Notes: generated by a model not told the origin, from the sequence alone. A stretch of 64,000 nucleotides of DNA from Chelydra serpentina (GCA_037349315.1 JBAIAC010000042.1:2852001-2916000), one strand, 5' to 3'. Positions 44,760 through 62,905 are shown, counted from the stretch's first letter. Translations and numbers: made by a program.

Positions 44760-45105
44760 GAGTGGAACAGGAGCCGGACCCAGAGACGCTGCAACGCGGC
44801 GGGTTGGGCGCTAGGACCCAGGAGCAGCTGGGGGGCGGCTCTGGGGGGGGGATCGCTGGGCTCAGGCCCGGCAGCAGGAAGCGACTCGCAGCCGCTGCGG
44901 TGACTCCGGCTCCAGGCTCCTGGCGAGATCCCCGAGCCCCGGCGGCTGGTGCGGGGAGCCCGGAGCCCGGGCTGCAGCCGGGAGAGGGGAATCTCCAGCC
45001 GGGCCCTTCCCGCTGCTCCCCAGGAGCCTCTCCCAGGGCAGAGCCCCCAGCCCGGCCAGGGCCCCGGCCCGGCCCCTGCCCCGGGGGGCCCCGCTTGGAG
45101 GGAAG
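44760..45105 (+). promoter_or_regulatory. GC-rich promoter region and leader exon of ZNF-5
   Basis: Close copy of 22040-22391. It ends CTTGGAGGGAAG before donor GTGAGAGAGA at 45106. A CCCCTTCCCGG piece is missing within the leader relative to ZNF-3. Confidence 0.6.
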
Positions 45106-46011
45106 GTGAGAGAGACGCGCCCTCCCCGTAACCCCCGGGCTGCAGGGGGGGAGGATAAAGAGGCGGGTGCTGGAGATCGGGGGGCACTGAAGGGAAGATG
45201 GGGCGATGCAGGGGATCGGGGGGATTGTGAGGCTGAGGGAAGCGAGGCTGGAAGGGGGGAAATGTGAGTCGGGGGCACTGCGAGGGAAGGGGGCGGGGGA
45301 GAGGCCAAGGCAGCTTCTCCGCCCCCTGGGACACGAGGGGGGAGGGGCGGAGAGAAGCTCTTCTCCTCCTGGAACTGGTCAAACCCGCTTTGGGAGGGAT
45401 CAGGTGACGAACCCCTCAGGGCACAGAAGCTACAAAGCAAAAATCCAGTCCCCTCCCTCAACGTCCTGCTCCCAGTGTGTTATTGTCAGACACACCCGTG
45501 CTGGTGGGGTCTGTGTGTCCTGAGTGTTGGGTTCTGCCCGGGGCCCTGGTCCGATTTCCCTGCAGGATTCAGATCTCAGCCACACCGGAGTCAGACCGGA
45601 GTCACTGCTGGCTCTGGCTGGGGGCTGAGTGCGGATGGGCCAATGGGATCAGCCTCTGCCTGCCTGTCCCTGGGGGCTGCTGGGGGTGTCCAGGGCAGCT
45701 CATTCTTCAGGTGCTGCCACCAGAGGGTTCTGGCTATTGCTAAGGCGGAGGGGTTTACACTGCAATGGGGGGCAATCTCCCAACGTGGGCCCTTTGATTC
45801 TGCTCATTTTCCAGCATTTGGCTCAGACATGCTGTTAATGGGAGGGTTGAGCCTGGGCGGAATCGGCTTGAGCCTGGTGGGAATCGGGGTGTGACATGGA
45901 CTGAAGCCCCTTCTGTAACCTTCCCCATCACCCCTCTCGCCCCCACAGGCTGAGGAATCACGTCCACATTTCACTCCAGATCGTCCGTCTTCCAGGAGAG
46001 AGGGAAAGGAA

Positions 46012-49320
<3,309 letters not shown>

Positions 49321-50448
49321 CACATGGCAAGAAAAGATTAAGCAACTTGCTTAATTGACTCAGATTCAACTTTTAGAGGGAGATTTAAAAGTGTTTCCAC
49401 CTTAGATAAGCTAGAGTTTGAAATGTAAACGTGTATTGTTAAAGTCTTGGAAGAGGGGTAAGTGTAGTGGTCTATGTTTAGAGGTTAACAGTTTATCCAA
49501 AATGTTCCTGTATTCTGTTAATTCAGAGATTATACCCATCGCCCGTGCCACCTGCCCAATTCTAGCTCAGTCTCCTTGAAATCACAGGGGGTAGGGGCTG
49601 AAGGATGGAGGGAATGTTTATAGCTTAAATCACCTAAATGTGTTTTGCAAGTTTAATGTCAGTGAGATCTGTTCCCCTCTCCTGTTCAGACATTTTCTCT
49701 GGGGATCCCGGAGACAGAAAGGAGCAGGTGTTACCATCTTGGCTACCAATCCCAATGGTGACTCTCTACACTAGCAATTCTCAAAGCGTGGGGCAGGGCC
49801 TCCCAGTGGAGGTACAGGAATGTATCAAGGCAGGCGTGACCTCTGGCTGGGACTCATGAAGAAGGAACTGGCCTACCTGGGAGGTGGGGATAAATGCCCA
49901 GGCTCTCAAACCCAGGTGGAGCAGCAGCACAGAAGTAAGGGTTGCAATGGGGTGATACGTCTGCTGTGAGCGGATGTGTTGGTAATCTCGTGTCTTTTCC
50001 TACTTCATCTTTGGGTTAGAACAAAGGAGTTAATACTGAGGGTAAACCCTTTCAAGATGGGGAACATACCTGATTTGTGGAAAAAACTGTTGTACATACT
50101 TGGGATGGTTACCTGTCAGCCTATATCTGTTAACAGCCTGGAAGCTTGGCACAGCAGCCAAAGCATAACAGGCCTATGCTTCTGTATGGAAGGGGAAACT
50201 GAGGCACGCCGCCTCATGGCACTGATGGCTAAATGCCCAGGCACCTACACTTTAACAGCTATTGCTGTCTATATTCGGTTAGCAATACTACACCCCAATC
50301 TATTTTCAGGCTCCCAGGGACCCGGAACCCCAAAACTTGCTAGAACACTTACGAACGACATCATGTGGGGTACAGGTACTGAAAAGGCATGTGACGAAAG
50401 ACGAACAGGGATTTTATATGTACTGCCTCCGCCATGGACAGTGTCCCA

Positions 50449-50735
50449 GGGTACGTCTATACTCAGCCGTCACGTTGGAGGAGTCCAATTGATCTTCTGG
50501 GTTTGATTTATCGCGTCTTGTCTAGATGCGATAAATCGAACCAGGAAGTGCTCCCCCCGTCGACGCCGGTAATCCTGCTCCACTAACGGAGCAGGCGGAG
50601 TCGACGGGGGAGCCTGCGCGCCGCGTGTGGACCACAGGTAAGTTCGAACTAAGAGACTTCGACTTCAGCTACATTATTAACGTAGCTGAAGTTGCGTATC
50701 TTAGTTCGACAGGGGGGTTTAGTGTAGACCAGCCC
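50449..50735. mobile_element. Fold-back MITE (unit D)
   Basis: Copy of 17005-17290 with the same nested hairpins. Confidence 0.7.
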
Positions 50736-50766
50736 CAAGTCTCTGGCAGTAACTTCAGGAGGAGGG

Positions 50767-51947
50767 TGTGACGGTGTCCCCATAAGACTTTATGCGGAGA
50801 TGTTTATAAATGTGTATATATAATGTAACTGGAATATGTTTTATGCTACATTTGCCATGTAACATATCTCTGTAAAAGTTATGATCTACTGAATCTATTC
50901 CTTCTGTTTGTATGCATGTATCATTGTTGTAGTTGAAGTTATGAATATTGGTTGTATATTTGCTGGTTTTATACATAGCCTTTGTAAGAGCATGGGATCA
51001 TGTCTTGAGAAAGGAATGTACAGGTAAAGAGCCCAATCAAGAAACTCTTAAGCAGACAAAAGTTGCAGACACCAATCCACATCTGAGCTTGGCCAAGAAT
51101 GTCACTGGGCTAGTTACTGAATTGTGCATGGACATGTGACTTGCCCATGTGATCCCAAAACTCCAGGGTAACATGATGCTACACAGGAAGTGGGGAGGAG
51201 CATCCATCCAGGGGAGAAAGTCTATTTAAACCCCTGGGAGACCTCTCCATCTTGTCTTCAGCTGGCTAAAGAGAGAGACTCTCCACCCCCCACGGACACA
51301 CCTGAAAGAGACTGAACAAAGGACAAAGACAATAGAGGGTGTGAGCGATTGCTGGACCCATGCTAGGAGGACTATAGCCTGTAAAGGGAAGTTTGCTGGA
51401 ACTGGTGAGGTTTTTATCTGTATACAGTGTGATTAGACATAGACGTGCGTGTTTTATTTTATTTTACTTAGTAATTCACTTTGCTCTGTCTGTTACTACT
51501 TGGAATCACTTAAATCCTACTTTCTGTACTTATTAAAATCACTTTTTACTTATTAAGCTACCTGGAGTACGTGTTAGTACCGGGGGTGGGGACAGCTGTG
51601 CATATCTTTCTATCTTTGAAATAGAGGGCGAGCTATTTATGAGTTTACCCTGTATAAGCTTTATACCGGGTAAAACGGATTTACTCTGGGTTTGAACCCC
51701 ATTGGGAGTTGGGCACCTGGGTGTCAAAGGCAAGAGCACTTCCTAAGCTGCTTCCAGGCAGGCTTACAGCTCTTAGTGGACGTGGTTCAGACCCGAGTCT
51801 GGGTTTGCAACAGACCAGCTGGTGTGGCTCAAAACAGACAGGATTCTGGAGTCCCAAGCTGGAAAAGGCAGGGAAGCAGGGGCAGAAGTAGTCTTGGCAC
51901 ACCAGGTGGCAGCTCCAAGGGGGTTTGTGTGATACCAACCCGTCACA
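50767..51947 (+). mobile_element. LTR-2 copy (unit D)
   Basis: TGTGACGG..CCGTCACA, uninterrupted, preceded by the purine tract. Confidence 0.6.
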
Positions 51948-52076
51948 GGTGTATCGCCAGGAGCTACTCTGCCTTTAGAGCTGGTTGGTGATATATGGGC
52001 TTGTGAGGGTGGGGTTGTAAATGACCACAGACACAAAGAACGGGGGGGCCAATGAAACACATTTGAGAACCGCTGG

Positions 52077-52850
52077 TCTACACTCTTATGGTCACCACGT
52101 TTTCAAAAGGATAAATCTTCTCCAAAGTATGTCTTGTGAGGTATCGTGGGAAAAGTAATCGCCTGCTGATTATTATTGTCACGTTAACATGTGTTTGTCA
52201 GCCCTGTCCATGGAGCTCTGAGAGTTTCATGTACGTTTGTTACATGCTGGAAAACGCCCACAGACTAGCTCCTCACAGACAATGGCACCTGCACACCAGC
52301 TAGGCGCTAAGTGGCCATTAATTGCTTATCCGACCATTCACCAGCTGTGGAGCTGTGAACAAGAGCGTAACAATTCACGGGCAGGACAGCTGGATGCTCA
52401 CTTAGGCCACAGACTGATTGTCGCCTGCCCCCCAGCTGGGGGGTGAACCTCAAAGAAGAGAATGGTATAAAAGCACAAGCGAGAATTGCCTCCATTTTCA
52501 CCTGTCCTCTCCCGTCTTTACAGAAGGCAACAATATGCCTTGAAAGGCAACATGGGCCTTGGACTTGGGAGGCCGGACCATGGTGGGAAGGAAATCCAGG
52601 CTGGGTACTAAGACCTGTAAATTGCCTGCAATAGCGGGTGGAGTGCGAAAACCTGCTTGCTTTGCATTTTCCTTAGATTGGTAACATTTACGATTTAAAA
52701 TGCACATTTTAATGTTATAGTTTTAACCTGTTCGGACCTTTTACATCTTTCTCCCTTGTTATCGCTGAAAACCCCCTTGCTCCAGTTAATAAACTGATTT
52801 TAGTGTTTTGTCTGGACCTGTGTGTTTTCATTGACGTGTTTGGGGGATTT
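52077..52850 (+). mobile_element. LTR-1, longer copy ending at a zinc-finger fragment (unit D)
   Basis: Unlike units A-C it runs past GCTGGGTACT into the R-like block with CCAGTTAATAAACTG (near 52785) and TTTTGTCTGGACCTGTG. It stops at GTGTTTGGGGGATTT, where zinc-finger exon sequence begins at 52851. TATA-like GGTATAAAAGC lies near 52464. Confidence 0.6.
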
Positions 52851-53357
52851 GAATTTTTCCCAGTGCTTGGAACAGGGAGAAGTCTGGGGATATTGGCACA
52901 GGTCAGAGAGGCTTCTGGGAAATCACCCCAGGAACAAAGTGGATGAATCTATGAGCGGTGTGGGAGGAGAAAAGGATCCCAGAGCACAGCAGACAAATCC
53001 CAAGGAAGAGACACACTGGTATGGCCTGCAGTGTCGGAAAGGATTGATTGTGAGATCACAGCTTATGACACCTCAGACAATCCATACTGGAGACAAATCC
53101 CTTCAATGCTTGGACAGTAGGGAAAGCTTCAATAAGTGCTCAGATCTTAATAACCATGGGAGAAGTCACACTGGAGAGAAACCCTATCAATGCCTCAGTG
53201 CAGGAAATGTTTCCGTTTTAAATTGGCACTAATTTCACATCAGAAAAGTCATACAGGGGAGATACCCCATAAATGCTTGGACTGTGGGAAAAGTTTTAGA
53301 CAGAGGTCACATCTCATTAAACATGGGGGAATCCACACAGGATCTAAACTTCAGTGA
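52851..53357 (+). pseudogene. Truncated KRAB-ZNF finger exon
   Basis: It starts inside the spacer (FSQCLEQGEVWGYWHRSERL) and shares the spacer phrase [13 protein letters not shown] with the intact genes. It has decayed fingers, a frameshift near 53200 in the CLECGKYF-equivalent finger, then one good finger ([17 protein letters not shown]) and a stop at 53355-53357. There is no KRAB exon upstream; LTR-1 sequence abuts its left edge. The similarity continues into the 3' UTR (AGAAAGGGTTAAGCAA). It is too diverged to belong to the recent array. Confidence 0.85.
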
Positions 53358-53748
53358 CACAGGGCCAGAAAGGGTTAAGCAAGTCACAAGCTAATTGACT
53401 CAATTTCAACCTTTAGAGACACAAGTGTGTAAATGGCAATTAGGGCCATTTTACGTTAGGTAAGGTAGAGTTTAAAATGTACAGTTGTGTTGTTACAGAC
53501 TCGGAAGAAGATGTTGTTGGATGATTAACAATGTAACCAAACGGTTCCTGCAGTCTGTTAATTTCGAGATCAAAAGGAAATATTAACATTTAGAAGAAAC
53601 TTCCGTGTAATAATGTCATTGTATGTCTCTTTAAAGTTCGTGGTAAATTGTCTATGAACTGCTTTATGGATAATTATTTTATACAATTTTTTACCAAAGA
53701 CGGTGTGCTGTTGAGGGGCTGCAAAAATCCATCCTGTGCAGTGTTATC
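53358..53748. other. 3' flank of the pseudogene
   Basis: The first ~120 bp resemble the shared ZNF 3' UTR. The rest, to the Penelope-like fragment, shows no feature I recognise. Confidence 0.4.
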
Positions 53749-54660
53749 TTGAAAGAATTCTTTGAGTCGGAATACCTCACCTCTCTACAAAGGAAAAAGG
53801 ACTGTAAGCTGTCTAAAATCCTACTTGCCACATGGGGCCACAACAGTGGTACCCCCAATTCAACCAGCAATATCGTCAATCTATCCAGCTACACACTCAG
53901 CCCGCAGAAGAATCTGTCCTATCTCGGAGACTCTCTTTTTGCCCCACCACCTCCACCAACATGATTCAGTTCTGCGGTGATCTGGAAGCCTACTTTCGCC
54001 GTCTCCGACTCAAGGAATACTTTCAAGATAACACTGCACAGTGCACAGATACACAGATACCCTCCCACCAACCGCACAAGAAGGAGAACTCCACATGGAC
54101 GCCTCCTGAGGGTCGAAATGACAGTCTGGACCTATACATAGAATGCTTCCGCCGACGTGCACAGGCAGAAATTGCGGGAAGACAACGTCACCTGCCTCAT
54201 AACCTAAGTCGTGCAGAACACAACGCCATCCACAGCCTCAGAAACAACCCTGACATTATAATCAAAGAGGCTGATAAGGGAGGTGCCGTTGTCATCATGA
54301 ACAGGTCCGACTACCAAAAGGAGGCTGCCAGACAACTCTCCAATACCAACTTCTACAGGCCACTCTCCTCAGATCCCACTGAGGAATACGCTAAGAAACT
54401 GCACCATCTACTCAGGACATTCCCTACGCTAACACAGGAACAAATCAACATACCCTTAGAGCCCCGACCGGGGTTATTCTACCTACTACCCAAAATCCAC
54501 AAACCTGGAAATCCTGGACGCTCCATCATCTCGGGCATTGGCACTCTCACTGAAGAACTGTCCGGATATGTGGACTCTTTACTCAGACTCTATGCCACCA
54601 GCACTCCCAGCTATCTCCGTGACACCACTGATTTCCTGAGAAAACTACAATACTCCACGG
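53749..54660 (+). mobile_element. Penelope-like retroelement fragment (N-terminal and early RT part)
   Basis: In-frame from about 53900: NMIQFCGDLEAYFRRLRLKE, the segment IIKEADKGGAVVIMNRSDY, FYLLPKIHKPGNPGRSIISG, and LSGYVDSLLRLYATSTPSYL followed by DTTDFLRKL. The LPKIHKP..GR.I.SG block is characteristic of Penelope-like reverse transcriptases. The upstream portion (53749-53900) is in another frame, so a frameshift lies near 53900. The frame leaves homology at about 54660, before the YxDD catalytic core and the GIY-YIG endonuclease, so it is a dead 5' fragment. Confidence 0.8.
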
Positions 54661-55400
54661 CTCCGGCAGCTCCCATTGGCGCTTTTCCCGGCCAATGGGA
54701 GCCACGGAGCTCGCGCTTGTGGCGGGCGCAGCACGTGGAGAGTCTGGAGACTCCCCTCACCGCTCTCACCCTAGGAGCCAGAGACCTCCCAGCAGAGCTG
54801 GTGAGTGCGGCCAGGGAAGGGGGCAGGGCGTGATGGTGAGTGTCTGGGAGGTGAGTGGAGGGCGCTGGGCAGTGGGGGAGGTTTGTATGTTTTGGGGTGC
54901 TAGGCAGTGGGGGCCTGTTGGGGGGTGCTGGGCAGTGGGGGAGATCTGTGTGTCAGGGCACTGGGCAGTGGGGGTCTGTATGGGGCATTGTGTAGTTGTG
55001 GTGGTGGGGCTGTGGGGAAGGGCACTGAGAGGGAGGGAGGGATGGAGGGGAAATCTGTGTGTATTGGGAAAACTAGCGAGTGGGAGGTTCTGTGTGGGGT
55101 GCTGGGCAGCTGGGGTGGGGCTGTGGGCAGGGGGGCACTGGGCGGGGTGTGTGTGCACAGCATTCTGCATTTGTGGTGGAAGGGTTTTGGGGGGGCTCTG
55201 GGCATAGTGGGTTCAGGGGGTGCAGGGCATAGTGTCCCCAGGGGAGCTGTGTGGCGCAGCATGGGCCCACCCCCAACAGGAAGGGGCACAGTAGTAGCAC
55301 AGGGCCAGGCAGACCAGTGTGCCTCTGGCTCCCGTCAGGGCTGTGCAGCTGTGTCTGTCTCCCCCCCCCCCCCCCCCCGCTTGCCCTGATGTGTCCTGAT
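54661..55400. repeat. GC-rich then G-rich repeat DNA
   Basis: It starts with an inverted pair CCCATTGGC (54672-54680) and GCCAATGGG (54691-54699) in CpG-rich DNA. A G-rich stretch of degenerate GGGCAGTGGGGG units follows (about 54860-55200), then C18 at 55361-55378. Open frames here reflect base composition; I assign no protein. Confidence 0.5.
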
Positions 55401-55593
55401 ACTTCACTCTTGCGATCTGCTCGCCCCAGCTGCTATAAATGTGAGGTGTCTTGCAGAGGACCCCAGGTCTCGTCTTGTCAACAACAGCATCGATCCACAT
55501 CGGCAGAGGCCCCGGTGCCACCCCTCCCCCGTCTAACTCACCTGGCCAGTGAAGTTAAGGGGAGCAACTAGTTGGTAACAGCAACAAGACGGA

Positions 55594-55600
<7 letters not shown>

Positions 55601-55625
<25 letters not shown>
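55601..55625. repeat. (TG)n microsatellite
   Basis: About 12.5 uninterrupted TG units after GTGTGCG. Confidence 0.95.
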
Positions 55626-55739
55626 AAGTGCATGAGTGTAATATACATCATATGCATATGATACAGTGTTGATTGATACATGTTTTACCAATAAATGTGG
55701 TGCTTTGCCTTATTCCCCCTGAAAAAATCCCGTGCAGTA

Positions 55740-56089
55740 CAGGAGCGGCTCTAACCATGGCGCCGTCCCAAGCCGTCACCGCGGCCCCGCCCCCGACGCA
55801 GACAGACGTTGCGAGGCCCCGCCCCCGACGCGGACAGACGTTGCGAGGCCCCGCCCCCGACGCGGACAGACGTTGCGAGGCCCCGCCCCCGACGCAGACA
55901 GACGTTGCGAGGCCCCGCCCCCGACGCGGACAGACCTTGCGAGGCCCCCGACACAGGTAGTCCGTGTCCCTCGGCGGCGGCAAGAGCGGACCTGCCGCCG
56001 AATTGCCGCCGCGGGACTTGGACTGCCGCCCCATTCTCGATGCCGCCCCAAGCACCAGCTTGGCAAGCTGGTGCCTGGAGCCGGCCCTG
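55740..56089. mobile_element. 350-bp hAT-type MITE carrying a minisatellite
   Basis: Inverted ends CAGGAGCGGCTCT and GGAGCCGGCCCTG, flanked by an exact 8-bp duplication GTGCAGTA at 55732-55739 and 56090-56097. That combination is typical of hAT. The interior is CpG-rich and non-coding, with five tandem 32-bp units. Confidence 0.85.
55782..55945 (+). repeat. Minisatellite, 5 units of 32 bp
   Basis: CAGACGTTGC (or CAGACCTTGC) recurs at 55803, 55835, 55867, 55899 and 55931, an exact 32-bp period. Each unit contains a GC-box-like CCCCGCCCCC. Lies wholly inside the MITE. Confidence 0.9.
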
Positions 56090-56249
56090 GTGCAGTACGT
56101 TAAGTACAACAACACCCTCCCCATGTGCCACTGTGTCCTGTCTTGGGATGACCCTGTCTTTGCCCCACTCACCCCACATTGCATCCCTCGTGTGACTAAC
56201 GCCCTGCTCTCCATGTTCACCACTGTGCATAGGCGAGCGCAGCACATTT

Positions 56250-56610
56250 CATGAGGGTGTGCCTCCCACTTCTCGTCCCCTGACTGCCCCCCTCAGAATC
56301 CCTGACCCATCCAACCCCCCACCCCGTTCCTTGTCCTGATTACCCCCACCAGAGACCCCCCTTCCCCCAATTACCCCCCCAGGCCCCCACACCCTATCTA
56401 AGCCCCCCTGCTCCTTGTCCCCTGACTGCCCCCTCCAGAGACCTCACCCCACCCCCAGCCACCACCCCCAGGATCCCACTCCTTATCTAAGCTCCCTGTC
56501 CCCTGACTGCCCCCCCCCCCCGAGACCCCTTGCCCCTAATAACCCCCCCGGGACCCCACACCCTATCTAAGCCCCCCTGCTCCTTGTTCCCTGACCATCC
56601 CCTCCAGGAA
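56250..56610. repeat. C-rich degenerate tandem repeat
   Basis: Diverged units built on CCTTGTCCCCTGACTGCCCC and CCCCACACCCTATCTAAGCC recur about every 100-160 bp. Non-coding, family not named. Confidence 0.6.
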
Positions 56611-56885
56611 TACTGGGCCCAGCCTTGTCGGGGTTTCAGGGACTAGAGTGGAATGGGAGTCCTCCAAGGTCAGGCAGGCCTCTGGGTAAAGGGAGTGGGA
56701 GCAAGAACTCAGATCCTTCTGCTATTCAATTCTATCAGGGTGGTGCATAAGCCAGAAAATTTCCCCACAATACTAAGACTGCTTACCTCTGTGCATACTT
56801 ATTGGTTTCTCGTAAAGTTAGTTAGGATTATAGGGGAAAGAGTTACAGCAGCCGCCAGCGAGGGTTGCGGGCCACACTCTGAGGC

Positions 56886-57771
56886 CAGGGCTGGTGTAAC
56901 CACTAGGCCAACTAGGCGCTGGCCTAGGATGCCAAGATTTGAGGGCACCAAAACTGTGGTGCCCAAAATGTGTGGGATGCTCGCCCGGCGCAACTGTAAA
57001 TGTGTAACCCTCTTCCCACCGTTGCGCAAGGGGGTGCTGCGGCTTTTCTGGGCTCCAACTGGCCGGGAAGTGATGTCATTCCTCCTCCGGCCACTGGAGG
57101 CGCTTTGCTAAGGGAGGCATGTGGGCCACCGCCTGGCCCTGGACACAGGCCCTTTTCATAGAATATCAAGGTTGGAAGGGACCTTAGAAAGTGATTTAGT
57201 CCAACCCCCTGCTCAAAGCAGGACCAATCCCCAATTTTTGCCCCAGATCCCTAAATGGCCCCTGCAAGGATTGAACTCAGACCCCTGGGTTTAGCAGGCC
57301 AATGTTCAAACCACTGAGCTACCCTGCCCCCCGGGTGCTCTGCTGGGCATGGGCTGAGTCCTGCTGCTCTGTGCGTGGCTACCCCGAACCGCTCTCCCCG
57401 TGGGTACCACCCACCCTGCCCGCAGCCAGCCCCTCATCCCCTGCCCGCAGCCAGCCCCTATCTCCAGCCCCTGCCACACCCCCTGCCCTGCCCGCAGCCA
57501 GCCCCACACCCCCATCTCCAGCCAACCCCGCCGCACCCCCCTGCCCAAAGCCAGCCAGCCCCACACCCTGTCAGGTTATTCATTCATTTCCATTAAATAT
57601 GTAGACTAAATAATGAAATTTTCAAGCCGAACGTGTATTAATTCTAATGCACAATGCCACAGGATGCAGGATTCGTTATTGAACGTTTATAAAAAGCGAT
57701 GCTCCGGGGGGAGGGGAGAGCACAAGGGGGAAGTTTCGCCCAGGACGCAAAATCTCCTTGCACCGGCCCTG
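56886..57771. mobile_element. 886-bp hAT-type element with a nested SINE
   Basis: Inverted ends CAGGGCTGGTGTAACC and CTTGCACCGGCCCTG, flanked by TCTGAGGC (56878-56885) and TGTGAGGC (57772-57779), an 8-bp duplication with one mismatch. No transposase is seen. It contains the SINE at 57156-57332 and a C-rich minisatellite at 57407-57560 (CTGCCCGCAGCCAGCCCC units). Confidence 0.75.
57156..57332 (-). mobile_element. tRNA-derived SINE with CR1-like tail
   Basis: Read on the minus strand: a tRNA-like head with A box TAGCTCAGTGGT (about 57311-57322) and B box CTGAGTTCAATCC (about 57269-57281), then a body ending in AAGGTCCCTTCCAACCTTG and ATTCTATGA. The tail matches the known 3' end style of CR1 LINEs, the likely source of its retrotransposition machinery. 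No clear target duplication was found. Confidence 0.8.
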
Positions 57772-57844
57772 TGTGAGGCCACCAAATGTGGTGGTGAGAA
57801 CCCCTGGGCTGGATGCTCCTGACGGGCCCTTGTGACCTTAGCGC

Positions 57845-58195
57845 CTGTGAGTGGAACAGGAGCCGGACCCAGAGACGCTGCAGAGCGGTCGGTTGGCCGC
57901 TAGGACCCAGGAGCAGCTGGGGGGAGGCTCCGCGGGGGAGGATCGCTGGGCTCAGGCCCGGCAGCAGGAAGCGACTCGCAGCCGCTGCGGTGACTCCGGC
58001 TCCCAGGCTCCTGGCGAGATCCCCGAGCCCCGGCGGCTGGTGCGGGGAGCCCGGAGCCCGGGCTGCAGCCGGGAGAGGGGAATCTCCAGCCGGGCCCTTC
58101 CCGCTGCTCCCCAGGAGCCTCTCCCAGGGCAGAGCCCCCAGCCCGGCCAGAGCCCCTTCCCGGCCCCTGCCCCGGGGGGCCCGCTCGGAGGGAAG
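57845..58195 (+). promoter_or_regulatory. GC-rich promoter region and leader exon of ZNF-6
   Basis: Homologous to 22040-22391, ending CTCGGAGGGAAG before donor GTGAGAGAGA at 58196. Here the block abuts different upstream DNA than in the array, so the conserved core itself (from GTGAGTGGAACAGGAGCC) marks the shared promoter. Confidence 0.6.
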
Positions 58196-59120
58196 GTGAG
58201 AGAGACCCGCCCCCCCGTCACCACCGGGCTGCAGGGGGAGGAGGATAAAGAGGTGCGGAGGGGGGGGGTGAGCGGAGCGGGCAGGAGGCGGGGGCTCGGG
58301 ATGCGGGGCGGGGGGCACTAAAGGGAAGATGGGGCGATGCAGGGGATCGGGGGGATTGTGGGGCTGAGGGGAGCGAGGCTGGAAGGGGGGGGCACATCGA
58401 GAGAAAGGGGGGCATGTGGGGAGTCTGAAGGGGGAGGGGTGAGAGGCCAAGGCAGCTTCTCCGCCCCATGGGACACGAGGGGAGAGAAGCTCTTCTCCTG
58501 GAACTGGTCAAACCCGCTTTGGGGGGATCAGGGGACGAACCCCTCAGGGCGCAGAGGCTACAAGGCAAAAACCCCGCCCCTCCCCCACCAGTGTGTTATT
58601 GTCAGACACACCCGTGCTGGTGGGGTCTGTGTGTCCTGAGTGTTGGGTTCACCCCCAATCAGACCCGGCGCCATGGTCTGATTTCCCTGCAGGATTCAGA
58701 TCTCAGCCACACCGGAGTCAGACCAGAGTCACTGCTGGTTCTGGCAGGTTGGGAGTGTGGATGGACCAATGGGATCAGCCTCTGCCTGCCTGTCCCTGGG
58801 GGCTGCTGGGGGAGTCCAGGGCAGCTCATCATTCAAGTGCTACCACCAGAGGGCTCCGGCTATTGCTTAGGGGGAGGGGTTTACACTGCAATTGGGAGCA
58901 ATTCCCCAACGTGGGGCCTTTGATTCTGCTCTTTTCCTAGCATTTGGCTCAGAGTTGCTGTTACTGGCAGTGTCTGAAGAGTCTGGGGGGAATCAGGGGG
59001 TGACATGGACTGAAGCCCCTTCTGTAACCTCCCCCATCGCCCCTCTCGCCCCGACAGGCTGAGGAATCACGTCCACATTTCACTCCAGATCGTCCGTCTT
59101 CTAGGTGACAGGGAAGGGAA

Positions 59121-62487
<3,367 letters not shown>

Positions 62488-62905
62488 TTGACTCAAATTC
62501 AACTTTTAGAGAGAGATTTAAAAGTGTTTCCACCTTAGATAAGCTAGAGTTTGAAATGTAAACGTGTATTGTTAAAGTCTTGGAAGAGGGGTAACTGTAG
62601 TGGTCTATGTTTAGAGGTTAACAGTTTATCCAAAATGTTCCTGTATTCTGTTAATTCAGAGATTATACCCATCGCCCGTGCCACCTGCCCAATTCTAGCT
62701 CAGTCTCCTTGAAATCACAGGGGGTAGGGGCTGAAGGATGGAAGGAATGTTTATAGCTTAAATCACCTAAATGTGTTTTGCAAGTTTAATGTCGGTGAGC
62801 TCTGTTCCCCTCTCCTGTTCAGACATTATCTCTGGGGATCCCGGAGACAGAAAGGAGCAGGTGTTACCATCTTGGCTACCAATCCCAATGGTGACTCTCT
62901 ATACT
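62488..62905 (+). other. 3' flank of ZNF-6
   Basis: Same conserved sequence as after the other genes. No canonical poly(A) signal seen. Confidence 0.45.

Larger units (their letters stand above)
49773..52076. mobile_element. hAT-type element invaded by an LTR element (unit D)
   Basis: Same structure as units A and C, with TCTACACT on both sides. It includes the fold-back MITE 50449-50735 and LTR-2 50767-51947. Confidence 0.75.

Noticed and set aside
54660..54833. Continuation of the Penelope-like reading frame
   Set aside because: After DTTDFLRKL the residues lose similarity and the DNA becomes a GC-rich repeat; the open frame there is chance.
54695..55207. 170-residue Gly/Trp/Val-rich frame
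   Set aside because: It is made of degenerate GGGCAGTGGGGG units; no protein family is recognisable.
57260..57330. A tRNA gene on the minus strand
   Set aside because: A and B boxes are present, but the sequence lacks a full cloverleaf and continues into a CR1-like tail, so it is a SINE.
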